Below are positions 33,055 through 40,135 of a stretch of DNA of 43,323 nt, piece after piece (within the stretch, counting starts at the first letter, position 1; each line of letters opens with the position of its first letter). Location: positions 1-43,323 of the forward strand of contig JAGCNL010000049.1 in assembly GCA_017645945.1 (NCBI GenBank), read 5' to 3'. A program made the position numbers and the translations under genes. The DNA is from Salinivirgaceae bacterium. GTDB taxonomy: Bacteria; Bacteroidota; Bacteroidia; Bacteroidales; SZUA-534. The notes beneath the pieces are model-generated. The model had not been told where the DNA came from. It saw only the letters and a program-made list of their open reading frames with translations, and ran no database searches.

Positions 33055-33411
33055 TCATTCTTCAATTTTCAATTTCCTAATAATCTCTTCTGCCGAAATA
33101 TTCAACAACCTTGCCTGACGGGCAATGTGTGGCAAATCGTTGTTAAAGAACTCGTTGCGGCGTTTGGCCAGGATTATGTCGCGGGCTTCGGGCGCAACAA
33201 AGAACCCAATGCCGCGTTGGTTGCTCAAAATGCCGTCGCGCAGCAACTCACTGTAGGTGCGCATAATGGTGTTTTGGTTCACGCCAATGGCCACCGCCAG
33301 TTCGCGCACCGACTCCAGTTTGTCGCCCGCCTTCAACTCGCCCTGCAATATGCGGTCGCAAATGCGGTCGGCAATCTGCTGAAATATCCCTTTTTGCTCT
33401 TTAAATTCCAT
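33055..33411 (-). CDS. GntR-family regulator, YtrA type
   Basis: A 118-residue protein with an N-terminal winged helix-turn-helix (IFQQIADRICDRILQGELKAGDKLESVRELAVAIGVNQNTIMRTYSELLRDGILSNQRGIGFFV, residues 9-72) and a short helical tail (EFFNNDLPHIARQARLLNISAEEIIRKL). The short tail and association with an ABC exporter are typical of YtrA-type GntR repressors. Unusually it is the last gene of the operon rather than the first. A perfect inverted repeat at 37868-37893 upstream of the operon is its probable operator. Confidence 0.9.
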   Translation of the reverse strand: MEFKEQKGIFQQIADRICDRILQGELKAGDKLESVRELAVAIGVNQNTIMRTYSELLRDGILSNQRGIGFFVAPEARDIILAKRRNEFFNNDLPHIARQARLLNISAEEIIRKLKIEE

Positions 33412-33460
33412 TTAAAAGTTCAAAAGTTTAGTTTTCAGTGCACAGCTGTTTTTGTAATCA

Positions 33461-34105
33461 TCAATCTTTGTCATAATCGGCAAAACGCTTATTGAAAAGG
33501 CGGTACGACAACACAAGCAGCACCGTGCCCACCACCAGCAGCACAATCTTTACCAAAAGTGAATACGGCATAGTTGCAACTAATGGGCGATACGAGTAAC
33601 GGTCAAGAAATAACGACATATGCATAATGCAGTACAGAAGAATCGAGAACGTTCGAATCTTATTTCTTGCCGATTCGGTGTAGACTGAGCCATATTTCGG
33701 TGTCCGCAAGGCTGTTACAGTCCAAATCATAATCCACAAAAGAATAAGATAATCAACTTCGAAGCCGTCTGTGAAAAGTTGTTTGGCCAGCACTGCGTGG
33801 ACTGCAAACGGAATTCCCGCGTAGGCGATTTTGATAACCGTTTCGGTGACGAACTTTTCGACTACCGACGACTCCGCAACCAAATGCCGCATTGAACTGT
33901 CGGGCAGATTGGTGCGAAAAGCCACCGCTATCACGCCAATGGCCAGCAGAAAACGCACGCCGTCGGGTTCGGGTGTTGACAACACCGACAGCACCGTGGC
34001 GGGAACCATAAACAGCACCGCCATAATCAGCAAATACCACTTATTTACACGCAGATAACTAACAGCGTAGCGGCAAAATCGTTTTAGGTTAAATGTTTGA
34101 TTCAT
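33461..34105 (-). CDS. ABC-2-like permease paralogue 1 (most diverged of four)
   Basis: A 214-residue membrane protein with about six hydrophobic segments. It begins MNQTFNLKRFCRYAVSYLRVNKWY, the leader shared by its three upstream paralogues. The conserved loop P-A-S-x-x-E-K is degenerate here (ESSVVEKFVTE), followed by GIPFAVHAV. It is predicted to form, perhaps as a heteromer with its paralogues, the membrane part of the exporter driven by the ATPase at 36897-37694. It precedes the GntR gene by 49 bp. Confidence 0.75.
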   Translation of the reverse strand: MNQTFNLKRFCRYAVSYLRVNKWYLLIMAVLFMVPATVLSVLSTPEPDGVRFLLAIGVIAVAFRTNLPDSSMRHLVAESSVVEKFVTETVIKIAYAGIPFAVHAVLAKQLFTDGFEVDYLILLWIMIWTVTALRTPKYGSVYTESARNKIRTFSILLYCIMHMSLFLDRYSYRPLVATMPYSLLVKIVLLVVGTVLLVLSYRLFNKRFADYDKD

Positions 34106-34131
34106 AGTTTTAATCGAATAAATGACACATA

Positions 34132-34800
34132 TTACTTAACTCGGCGGCGGCGATACAAGAGAAATATTGTAATGAACATTGCCGCATCCAGCAAAATCAC
34201 GATATTAGTAGTGATTGGCGAGAATTTTGAAAAACCGTGTATAAAAGGTACTGCACCAATATTTGTTCCCTGAAGCGCACCAATGCAGATTGCCATAAAC
34301 CAGTTTGCTGATACCATTTTGACACCAGACAGATTTTGCCCTTGCTTGCCCGAATCGAGAACACTGATAAGACCAAACAACAACGCCCAAAGCATCAACT
34401 CAACAATATTAGGTATTCCAAGCCCGTCAGTAAAGTAACCTGAAATGCCGTTCACTCCAGCAGCACAGCCCACAGCGTGAATGCCCCACGGAATGGCAAT
34501 TGGTGAAAACTTGACAGCACTCTCAATCAAAAATTTTTCCAACCACGACGCAGGAACACCAATTTGCCGTGCCAAACCACCATATTTTGTATTGAAAACA
34601 AACGGAACAATGCTGAACATAAGTGTGGGTGCGCCAATTAGCCGCATTGCAACATTATCACCCAAATCAACACGGAACATAACTAAAAGTGTTGCAGGAA
34701 TGATAAACAGCACCAGCACAATACCGTAATACCAGCGGTTCATCGACAGGATAAACCGTGTGTAGCGAAGGAAGCGTTTCAGGTTAAATGTTTGGTTCAT
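34132..34800 (-). CDS. ABC-2-like permease paralogue 2
   Basis: A 222-residue membrane protein with about six hydrophobic segments and the family leader MNQTFNLKRFLRYTRFILSMNRWYYGIVLVLF. The loop VPASWLEKFLIESAVKFSPIAIPWGIHAVG (from about residue 82) holds the conserved PASWLEK. It ends with a basic tail (LLYRRRRVK). Spacing to its neighbours is 26-27 bp, so the array is one transcription unit. Confidence 0.78.
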   Translation of the reverse strand: MNQTFNLKRFLRYTRFILSMNRWYYGIVLVLFIIPATLLVMFRVDLGDNVAMRLIGAPTLMFSIVPFVFNTKYGGLARQIGVPASWLEKFLIESAVKFSPIAIPWGIHAVGCAAGVNGISGYFTDGLGIPNIVELMLWALLFGLISVLDSGKQGQNLSGVKMVSANWFMAICIGALQGTNIGAVPFIHGFSKFSPITTNIVILLDAAMFITIFLLYRRRRVK

Positions 34801-34827
34801 AATTCTGAAGTTTATTTGGCTCTTTTT

Positions 34828-35466
34828 TTAGGATACATAGATATGGCGGCCACAAAAAAAAGCAGCACCCAACAATAACGATATGCTGTTGGCTAATGGT
34901 GATTCTTTGTAAAGCGGCACCCAACTCAACATTAGTAAAAAACCGACAGACCCCACCATAGGCATTGCATATAAAGGTGTTACGCTGTTCATATTCCCTG
35001 TAATCGGATTTCTTTGTCTCCCTTTGTGAAACATATAAATCCAAAAATATAACGGTGTCCACAATAGCACAATGGCAAATGTTTCGACAGAAAAACCATC
35101 GGCAAACACAGTACTGATTCCATTTAATCCCAAGGCACAACCAAACGCGTGAATGCAAAACGGAACAATCAGCACCCAATAGCGGGCGACAATCTCAACA
35201 ATTAGTTTCTCTAACCACGAAGACGGAACTGTCAATTGTCGCTCCCAACCAGTCAACGCAGTTAAATCGTAGGTAGGCACAATGGACAAACAGAAAGTTG
35301 CCGCGCCGACTAATCCTGCAACCAACCAATCCGCCACTCTGCACAGCGACAGCACCGTGGCGGGAATTGTGAACAGCACCAGCAGCACGCCGTAATACCA
35401 TCGGTTCATCGACACGGTAAACCTTGTGTAGCGAAGAAAGTGTTTTATGCTAAATATCTGATTCAT
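34828..35466 (-). CDS. ABC-2-like permease paralogue 3
   Basis: A 212-residue membrane protein starting MNQIFSIKHFLRYTRFTVSMNRWYYGVLLVLFTIPATVLSL, with VPSSWLEKLIVEIVARYWVLIVPFCIHAFG as the conserved loop. I chose the ATG at 35466 because it overlaps the stop of the upstream paralogue as ATGA and restores the shared MNQ start. An ATG two codons earlier is in frame. The C-terminus is shorter than in paralogue 2. Confidence 0.78.
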   Translation of the reverse strand: MNQIFSIKHFLRYTRFTVSMNRWYYGVLLVLFTIPATVLSLCRVADWLVAGLVGAATFCLSIVPTYDLTALTGWERQLTVPSSWLEKLIVEIVARYWVLIVPFCIHAFGCALGLNGISTVFADGFSVETFAIVLLWTPLYFWIYMFHKGRQRNPITGNMNSVTPLYAMPMVGSVGFLLMLSWVPLYKESPLANSISLLLGAAFFCGRHIYVS

Positions 35467-36110
35467 AGCCAAAAATCATCTTTTCGTTGACGTTTAGGAT
35501 ATAGAATTGCAGCACCAGCAAACAATGCCGCGCAAATCAATAGCCACACAAAAATCTCTACGGGTGATATTTTGGTTGGTTGCAACAAAGAGATTAATCC
35601 GCAAACCAAGAATCCGCACATTGCAATCGGAGTTGTCGCACCATATTCTATTCCGAAAAAGTACTGCATTTTTCCTCTGTCGAAACTGTGGTCGAAAAAC
35701 ACGTAGGTTGTTACCAGCAGCATCATAAGAATTGTTGTGGGCGAAAAACCACCGGCAAATACCAGATTATCGGCACCAATGGCACGAACGGCAAGCGGAA
35801 TGGCCAACGGCGAAAACCTAACGGCAACTTCCACAATCAGTTTCTCGAGCCACGAAGCAGGTATTTCCACCATTCGCGAAAATCCGCTTTTCTTCGACCA
35901 TTCAATGGTTGGCAGAATGCTCAATAAAAACAATGAAATTATAATCAAAAAGTTACTGTAACGCGCCAAATTGGGCTCCAATCCGCAAAATGGCAATAGC
36001 GAAGCGGGTAGAACGCAAGCCACAAACAAAATGCCATAATACCATCGGTTCATCGACAGAATGAACCACGCATAGCGGCAAAAACGTTTTATGCAGAATG
36101 TCTGATTCAT
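35463..36110 (-). CDS. ABC-2-like permease paralogue 4
   Basis: A 215-residue membrane protein starting MNQTFCIKRFCRYAWFILSMNRWYYGILFVACVLPASLLP. The conserved loop is IPASWLEKLIVEVAVRFSPLAIPLAVRAIG. It ends LYPKRQRKDDFWL, and its stop overlaps the next gene by 4 bp. N-terminal identity to paralogues 2 and 3 is high while the middle is diverged, consistent with tandem duplication followed by specialisation. Confidence 0.78.
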   Translation of the reverse strand: MNQTFCIKRFCRYAWFILSMNRWYYGILFVACVLPASLLPFCGLEPNLARYSNFLIIISLFLLSILPTIEWSKKSGFSRMVEIPASWLEKLIVEVAVRFSPLAIPLAVRAIGADNLVFAGGFSPTTILMMLLVTTYVFFDHSFDRGKMQYFFGIEYGATTPIAMCGFLVCGLISLLQPTKISPVEIFVWLLICAALFAGAAILYPKRQRKDDFWL

Positions 36111-36141
36111 AGTTTAAAAGTTGAACAGGTTTAACAAGTTG

Positions 36142-36187
36142 AAATCCTAATTCCTAATCCCGATAACTATCGGGACTAAATCCTAAA
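36142..36187. repeat. Heptamer array with central CCCGAT/ATCGGG palindrome
   Basis: TCCTAAT, TCCTAAT (36145-36158), then CCCGATAACTATCGGG (36159-36174, 6-bp stem with 4-base loop), then ACTAAATCCTAAATC. The array is between permease genes and touches the stop codon of the gene at 36188. Confidence 0.7.
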
Positions 36188-36799
36188 TCAGCACACTTGT
36201 CGGCGGCAGTAGCCACGGTAGGCCAGATACCACAGCGCAAGCCCGACGGCGGCCATTGCCAATAGCATCCAAAGCGCGGTGAATTTCCAAGAGAGATAAA
36301 TCAGCGCTATACCAACAAGCATCGGTATAATCATTGCAAGTCCCGCGCTCTGCATGTTGATACGCTGCAAGTTGCCGACCATTACGCCAATCGGCATCGA
36401 AGCAAAAACGGCCATCAAGGCAGAGCCAAAACGGACAGTTGGGAAATCGGGGTTGCGCTGCATTCCCGTGGCAGCCAACACAAGCGTTGCCGAGCCCACA
36501 ACCGCAAAAATTGCAGCAACATAAATAGCCACTGCAGCACAGAAACTTGCGAATTTCTCAAACGCTGTGGCAGGCAGCAGCGTGTCGAAATGTTTGTTTG
36601 TTGCCAAAACCACACCGAAAAGCATAGTATATACGCACGACATCATCAGCGGAAAAGACGTTGAACCAGTGGCAAAAACCACACCCATCATCGGCAGGCA
36701 GACAACCAGCGACAAAATGGAATATGTTATCATAAATCGGTCCGTCAGCCGGTATTTCAGGCACTTGACAAAACGTTGCTTATCGAAATTAGTGTTCAT
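36188..36799 (-). CDS. Membrane permease protein of the ABC operon (fifth, divergent)
   Basis: A 203-residue protein with about six hydrophobic segments. It lacks the MNQTF leader, but the loop LLPATAFEKFASFCAAVAIYVAAIFAVVG (around residue 68) carries the P-A-S/T-x-x-E-K pattern of its neighbours, suggesting distant homology. It lies between the ATPase and the four paralogues, so a permease role in the same exporter is likely. The C-terminus is basic (YRGYCRRQVC). Confidence 0.72.
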   Translation of the reverse strand: MNTNFDKQRFVKCLKYRLTDRFMITYSILSLVVCLPMMGVVFATGSTSFPLMMSCVYTMLFGVVLATNKHFDTLLPATAFEKFASFCAAVAIYVAAIFAVVGSATLVLAATGMQRNPDFPTVRFGSALMAVFASMPIGVMVGNLQRINMQSAGLAMIIPMLVGIALIYLSWKFTALWMLLAMAAVGLALWYLAYRGYCRRQVC

Positions 36800-36847
36800 A
36801 GTTGTAAATGTTTAGTGGTAAGAGTTTAGAGTTTTAGTTGTCAATTT

Positions 36848-36894
36848 CTCAACAGCGAAGCGTCTCAACATCTCAACAAGCGAAGCGACTCAAC
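36848..36894. repeat. Imperfect 22/23-bp direct repeat containing GCGAAGCG
   Basis: CTCAACA(A)GCGAAGCG(T/A)CTCAAC occurs twice (36848-36869 and 36872-36894). GCGAAGCG also forms the loop of the large hairpin at 32871-32900. A short heptamer stretch (36808-36835: ATGTTTA, GTGGTAA, GAGTTTA, GAGTTTT) precedes it. All lie between the ATPase gene and the fifth permease gene. Confidence 0.6.
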
Positions 36895-36896
36895 TT

Positions 36897-37694
36897 TTAT
36901 TTCAAATTCTTCCGTGCATTGAACAGCAGTTCAAGGTCGATTTCGGTTTGCTCGCCGTTGGCGGGAACCACGGCACGGAAGCCGCCAGGGGCCTCTTCGG
37001 CGTAGAGCGCGCCGTCGGCCGAGCCAGTTGTGACAAAGGCGTAGCGTTGGCTAATGTCCCACGTGGTGCTGTTGAGCAGAACTTGTCCGCGGTCGATAAT
37101 CAGCACGCGGTCAATCAGGCGGCTAATGTCGGCCACTTGGTGGGTTGAGATAAGCATCAGTTGGTCGTCGTGCAGCGAGCCTGCCGCCACCTTGCGGAAG
37201 ACGTTTTTGGCGGGAATGTCCATTCCGTTTGTCGGCTCGTCGAACACCAGCAGGCGGCAGTTGGTAGCCAGCGCAAAGGCCACCATAAACTTCTTCTTCT
37301 GCCCGAGCGACATTTTGTTGAGTTTCTCGTCGGTTTCCACTTCAAAATCGGTCAGCAGGCGGTCGAACTGCGCCGAGTCGAACCGCGGATAGAACGGCTT
37401 GTAGAGTTCGGCGAAGCGCTTTCCGCGAATGGCGGGAATCATAAACTCGTCGGGCACATAGTAGAGTTCCTCAAGGAATCGCGGCAGACGGTCGCCTGGT
37501 GTGTCGCCCATCACGCTAATGGTGCCCGCCTTGGGGAACATCAGGCCAGTCAAGAGTTTCAAGAGCGTGGTTTTTCCAGCGCCGTTAGGGCCCAGAATAC
37601 CAGTAATGCCGCCCGTGGGAATGTCAAGGTTCAAGCCATTGAAGACTGTCTTTTTCTTCGAATAAGCGAAGTTCAGGTTTTCTACGTGTATCAT
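36897..37694 (-). CDS. ABC transporter ATP-binding protein
   Basis: A 265-residue ABC ATPase. Walker A is GPNGAGKTTLL (residues 35-45), the signature is MSLGQKKKF, Walker B is LLVFDEPTNGMD and the switch histidine is in ISTHQV. The variant signature and a short C-terminal extension resemble YtrB/CcmA-type exporters controlled by YtrA-like GntR proteins. It is the first gene of the operon followed by five membrane proteins and the regulator. The substrate is unknown; antimicrobial peptide or cell-wall antibiotic stress response is the usual setting of such systems. Confidence 0.93.
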   Translation of the reverse strand: MIHVENLNFAYSKKKTVFNGLNLDIPTGGITGILGPNGAGKTTLLKLLTGLMFPKAGTISVMGDTPGDRLPRFLEELYYVPDEFMIPAIRGKRFAELYKPFYPRFDSAQFDRLLTDFEVETDEKLNKMSLGQKKKFMVAFALATNCRLLVFDEPTNGMDIPAKNVFRKVAAGSLHDDQLMLISTHQVADISRLIDRVLIIDRGQVLLNSTTWDISQRYAFVTTGSADGALYAEEAPGGFRAVVPANGEQTEIDLELLFNARKNLK

Positions 37695-37745
37695 TGTGTT
37701 TAAAGTTTAGAAGGTTAAAAGTTTAGTGTTTAGATTGTTTCGTAG

Positions 37746-37806
37746 GGACGCGATTAATCGCGTCCTTTAGATTGATTTGTACGAATGCGATTAATCGCGT
37801 CCGTAC
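37746..37806. repeat. Pair of GCGATTAATCGC palindromes
   Basis: GGACGCGATTAATCGCGTCC (37746-37765) is a perfect 20-bp palindrome. A second copy, 37779-37806, has the same 12-bp core GCGATTAATCGC flanked by GTACG and CGTAC with a 3-base internal mismatch. Between this and the ATPase start lies AT-rich sequence of heptamer type (TTTAAAG/TTTAG motifs, 37697-37731). Such paired palindromes look like REP/MITE units and lie in the 5' leader of the ABC operon. Confidence 0.75.
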
Positions 37807-37867
37807 TATTTTGATTTCTATTTTTTGCGTCTGTAATATTATGTCTGTTTTGTTTGCTCATCCGTTA

Positions 37868-37893
37868 TACTGTTATAGTGTGATATAACAGTA
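37868..37893. promoter_or_regulatory. Probable GntR (YtrA-type) operator of the ABC operon
   Basis: TACTGTTATA and TATAACAGTA form a perfect 10-bp inverted repeat with spacer GTGTGA. On the minus strand a CTTTTG (37894-37899) lies directly upstream, suitable as a -33 box, so a bound dimer would sit between -33 and -7. No good -7 box is seen. The site lies 174 bp before the ATPase gene whose operon encodes the GntR regulator. Confidence 0.6.
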
Positions 37894-37972
37894 CAAAAGT
37901 AAATCTGATTATGATATGTGCAAGAGGGAACGGAGTTTTTTTTGAAAAAAAATATTCAGTGCTGGGGCAAGA

Positions 37973-38014
37973 TGTTGAATAACAAGAGGATGGTGTTGGG
38001 TGTTGGGTTTAGTT
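37973..38014. repeat. Short heptamer array at the 3' end of the DUF3791/DUF3990 operon
   Basis: TGTTGAA, TAACAAG, AGGATGG, TGTTGGG, TGTTGGG, TTTAGTT in one 7-bp phase. The last unit contains the stop codon of the gene at 38009. Only the TGTTGGG pair is perfect, so this is one of the weaker arrays. Confidence 0.5.
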
Positions 38015-38242
38015 GTCAACGTGCAATTGTCCGTGCTTTTCGTCGTATTCCATAAGTATTTCTTCGGCAAGATAGAGGTCGCTGCGGCAGTGAAGGTCGG
38101 CCACGCCATCGTTTATCAGATTGAATGTTTGCGAGTTATAGAATATATCCATTGCCTCCTCCAGAGTAATGTTGCGCATATCGGCCATAGCCTTGATAAT
38201 GCGGGCGTATTTCATCTCTAATATGGTTTCATTGGCTTCCAT
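38009..38242 (-). CDS. DUF3791-like small protein (downstream partner)
   Basis: A 77-residue acidic helical protein (ILEMKYARIIKAMADMRNITLEEAMDIFYNSQTFNLINDGVADLHCRSDLYLAEEILMEY). The pattern fits the small DUF3791 group found beside DUF3990 genes in Bacteroides. Its ATG overlaps the DUF3990 stop (TAATG), implying coupled translation. I infer an antitoxin or accessory role by position. No DNA-binding motif is evident. Confidence 0.75.
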   Translation of the reverse strand: MEANETILEMKYARIIKAMADMRNITLEEAMDIFYNSQTFNLINDGVADLHCRSDLYLAEEILMEYDEKHGQLHVDN

Positions 38243-38718
38243 TATGATAGTTTTTCAGATTTAACGAATATCAGGCAACTGTCAATAACTCTTTGCGTTA
38301 ACAAGCATATTTGCCAGTTTGGCTTTTCGTAGCGAAGTCGGTTGATGGTGTCTTCTTTTGTAATAATGCCTTGAAAAAACAAATCTACAGTATTGAAAAC
38401 GCGGTCGTTGGCAATGCCGCCCTCAATGATGTCATATTGAGTAACGGGATTTCCCTTGCGGCAGTCGGCCACAAAATCGAGCCATTCAGTATCATAATGG
38501 TCGAACCGCTTGCGACTGAAATCCAAATTGTCGGAATCAAATTGATACTCATTTAGATAGGCTGGTCGGTTGCTCTTTATGAATTTTTCGCCATAGCGCA
38601 CAGCCTGCTCACGTAACTGCGTAACATAAAAACCTTTGCCAAAATCAAGATATTTTCTCGAATACAAAACATCGGGGTGTGATATTTCCGTATATGAAGT
38701 GTGATAAACGGTCATCAT
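38242..38718 (-). CDS. DUF3990 protein, ADP-ribosyltransferase-like toxin candidate
   Basis: A 158-residue protein. VYHTSY (His6) and LDFGKGFYVTQLREQAVRYGEKF (Asp25-Tyr31) match the H...[DF]FGxGFYxT pattern that places DUF3990 near ADP-ribosyltransferases, where the first motif binds NAD+ and the Tyr stacks the nicotinamide. Candidate catalytic acids follow in the middle of the protein (e.g. DIIEGGIANDRVF). It lies between two DUF3791-like genes with overlaps on both sides. A toxin-antitoxin role is an inference from fold and arrangement. Confidence 0.8.
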   Translation of the reverse strand: MMTVYHTSYTEISHPDVLYSRKYLDFGKGFYVTQLREQAVRYGEKFIKSNRPAYLNEYQFDSDNLDFSRKRFDHYDTEWLDFVADCRKGNPVTQYDIIEGGIANDRVFNTVDLFFQGIITKEDTINRLRYEKPNWQICLLTQRVIDSCLIFVKSEKLS

Positions 38719-38927
38719 ATCGCATTGCGTCTTTTCAGAAAGTCTTCAATATCTTCAATAATATATGGTTTACTGAATGTGTGTGCCACATCGTAACACC
38801 CAACAATATAATCCTTTAGCACCCCCGATTTGTTCAGCACACTGTAAGTCTTTGGCTGCGACCACCCTAACGCGCGGGCGACGTTGCCAATGCAGTATGT
38901 CGCAAATTCCAATTGGTCTGTTGTCAT
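38715..38927 (-). CDS. DUF3791 small protein (upstream partner)
   Basis: A 70-residue protein. MTTDQLEFATYCIGNVARALGWSQPKTYSVLNKSGVLKDYIVGCYDVAHTFSKPYIIEDIEDFLKRR fits DUF3791, with a helical N-terminus and the terminal YIIEDIEDFL motif. It is the first gene of the three-gene module and overlaps the DUF3990 start by 4 bp. It is probably the antitoxin or specificity partner of the ART-like protein (inference). Confidence 0.8.
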   Translation of the reverse strand: MTTDQLEFATYCIGNVARALGWSQPKTYSVLNKSGVLKDYIVGCYDVAHTFSKPYIIEDIEDFLKRRNAI

Positions 38928-38963
38928 TGTAAATAACTTATTGTCAAATCTTTAATCGATAGG

Positions 38964-38994
38964 CAAATTTACTGCGTTTATTTTGATTTTGCAA
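38964..38994 (-). promoter_or_regulatory. Promoter of the DUF3791-DUF3990-DUF3791 module
   Basis: The minus strand has -33 ATTG (TTG at 38994-38992) and -7 TAAATTTG (38971-38964) with 20-bp spacing, 36 bp before the first start codon. This fits the Bacteroidetes consensus. No clear palindrome for autoregulation is visible in the 217-bp gap to mdh. Confidence 0.55.
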
Positions 38995-39053
38995 TAATCT
39001 TTTTTCTCTGTGCTACCGCGATAATTATATATAAAGGTGCAAAAATCGGCACA

Positions 39054-39099
39054 ACTAATTCCTGAATCCTAATTCCTAAATTTTATATATTTGCGAACC
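39054..39099. repeat. Heptamer array and promoter-like element upstream of mdh
   Basis: AACTAAT, TCCTGAA, TCCTAAT, TCCTAAA (39054-39081) in exact 7-bp phase. It is followed by TATATTTG (39087-39094), a good -7 box for mdh, and TATTTGCGAAC, identical to the sequence upstream of argG. The -33 region would fall inside the array. Confidence 0.65.
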
Positions 39100-39144
39100 T
39101 TTTAACAAAGGCGGAAAATTGATTTTGTTTAAAAAATTATAGTT

Positions 39145-40086
39145 ATGAGTAAAGTAACAGTAGTAGGAGCAGGCAATGTGGGTGCAACGTGCGCCAATGT
39201 GCTTGCATTCAATGAGGTAGCCGATGAGGTTGTAATGCTCGACATCAAAGAGGGCATTTCGGAAGGCAAGGCAATGGATATGATGCAGACAGCGCAACTG
39301 CTGGGTTTCGACACCCGTCTGGTTGGCTGCACCAACGATTACGCCAAAACCGCCAATTCTGATGTTTGCGTAATCACTTCGGGTATTCCTCGTAAGCCAG
39401 GTATGACCCGCGAGGAACTTCTTGGCGTTAACGCAGGTATTGTTAAGGGCGTTGCCGAGAATCTTCTGAAGTATTCACCAAACGCCATCATCGTCTGCAT
39501 CTCGAACCCGATGGACACAATGACCTACCTTGCACTCAAGGCTCTCAAACTGCCGAAAAACCGTGTAATTGGTATGGGTGGTGCTTTGGATAGCTCACGT
39601 TTCAAATATTTCTTGTCGCAGGCTCTTGGCTGCAACGCCAACGAGGTTGAGGGCTTTGTAATCGGTGGCCACGGCGACACCACAATGATTCCGATGGCAC
39701 GTTTCGCTACTTACAAAGGAATGCCTGTAACCAGCTTCTTGAGCGCCGAGAAACTCGACGAGGTTGTTAAATCGACAATGGTGGGCGGCGCAACTCTGAC
39801 TGGCCTGCTCGGCACTTCAGCTTGGTACGCACCAGGTGCAGCTGGAGCATTTGTTGTTGAGTCTATCATCCACGACCAGAAGAAGATGATTCCTTGCTCT
39901 GTTCTGCTCGAGGGCGAATACGGCGAGTCTGACCTTTGCATTGGCGTTCCAGTAATCTTGGGCAAAAACGGTATCGAGAAAATTGTTGAGCTCGACCTGA
40001 ACGCTGACGAGAAGGCTAAATTCAAAGCCAGCGCTGAATCAGTTCGCGGCAACGTGAATGCACTGAAAGATTTGAAACTTGTTTAA
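39145..40086 (+). CDS. mdh: Malate dehydrogenase
   Basis: A 313-residue LDH-like malate dehydrogenase. NAD binding is shown by VVGAGNVGAT (residues 6-15) and Asp33 in MLDIKEG. Substrate-binding arginines are Arg83 and Arg89 (IPRKPGMTREELL) and Arg152, and the catalytic His176 is in IGGHGDTTM. The RK at 83-84 in the mobile loop favours malate over lactate. It interconverts malate and oxaloacetate; in fermenting Bacteroidales it works in the reductive branch to fumarate and succinate. It is monocistronic, with its own promoter box and terminator. Confidence 0.97.
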   Translation: MSKVTVVGAGNVGATCANVLAFNEVADEVVMLDIKEGISEGKAMDMMQTAQLLGFDTRLVGCTNDYAKTANSDVCVITSGIPRKPGMTREELLGVNAGIVKGVAENLLKYSPNAIIVCISNPMDTMTYLALKALKLPKNRVIGMGGALDSSRFKYFLSQALGCNANEVEGFVIGGHGDTTMIPMARFATYKGMPVTSFLSAEKLDEVVKSTMVGGATLTGLLGTSAWYAPGAAGAFVVESIIHDQKKMIPCSVLLEGEYGESDLCIGVPVILGKNGIEKIVELDLNADEKAKFKASAESVRGNVNALKDLKLV

Positions 40087-40105
40087 TCGATAAGTTCAGA
40101 TAGAG

Positions 40106-40135
40106 AAAAGCACCCACATCGGGTGCTTTTTTTTT
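40106..40135 (+). terminator. Intrinsic terminator of mdh
   Basis: AAAAGCACCC (40106-40115) and GGGTGCTTTT (40121-40130) form a perfect 10-bp stem with loop ACATC, and five more Ts follow. Confidence 0.9.

Noticed and set aside
32831..33058. Minus-strand 75-codon open frame after the GntR gene
   Set aside because: It runs through the six-hairpin repeat region, and its composition is explained by the palindromes rather than by coding.
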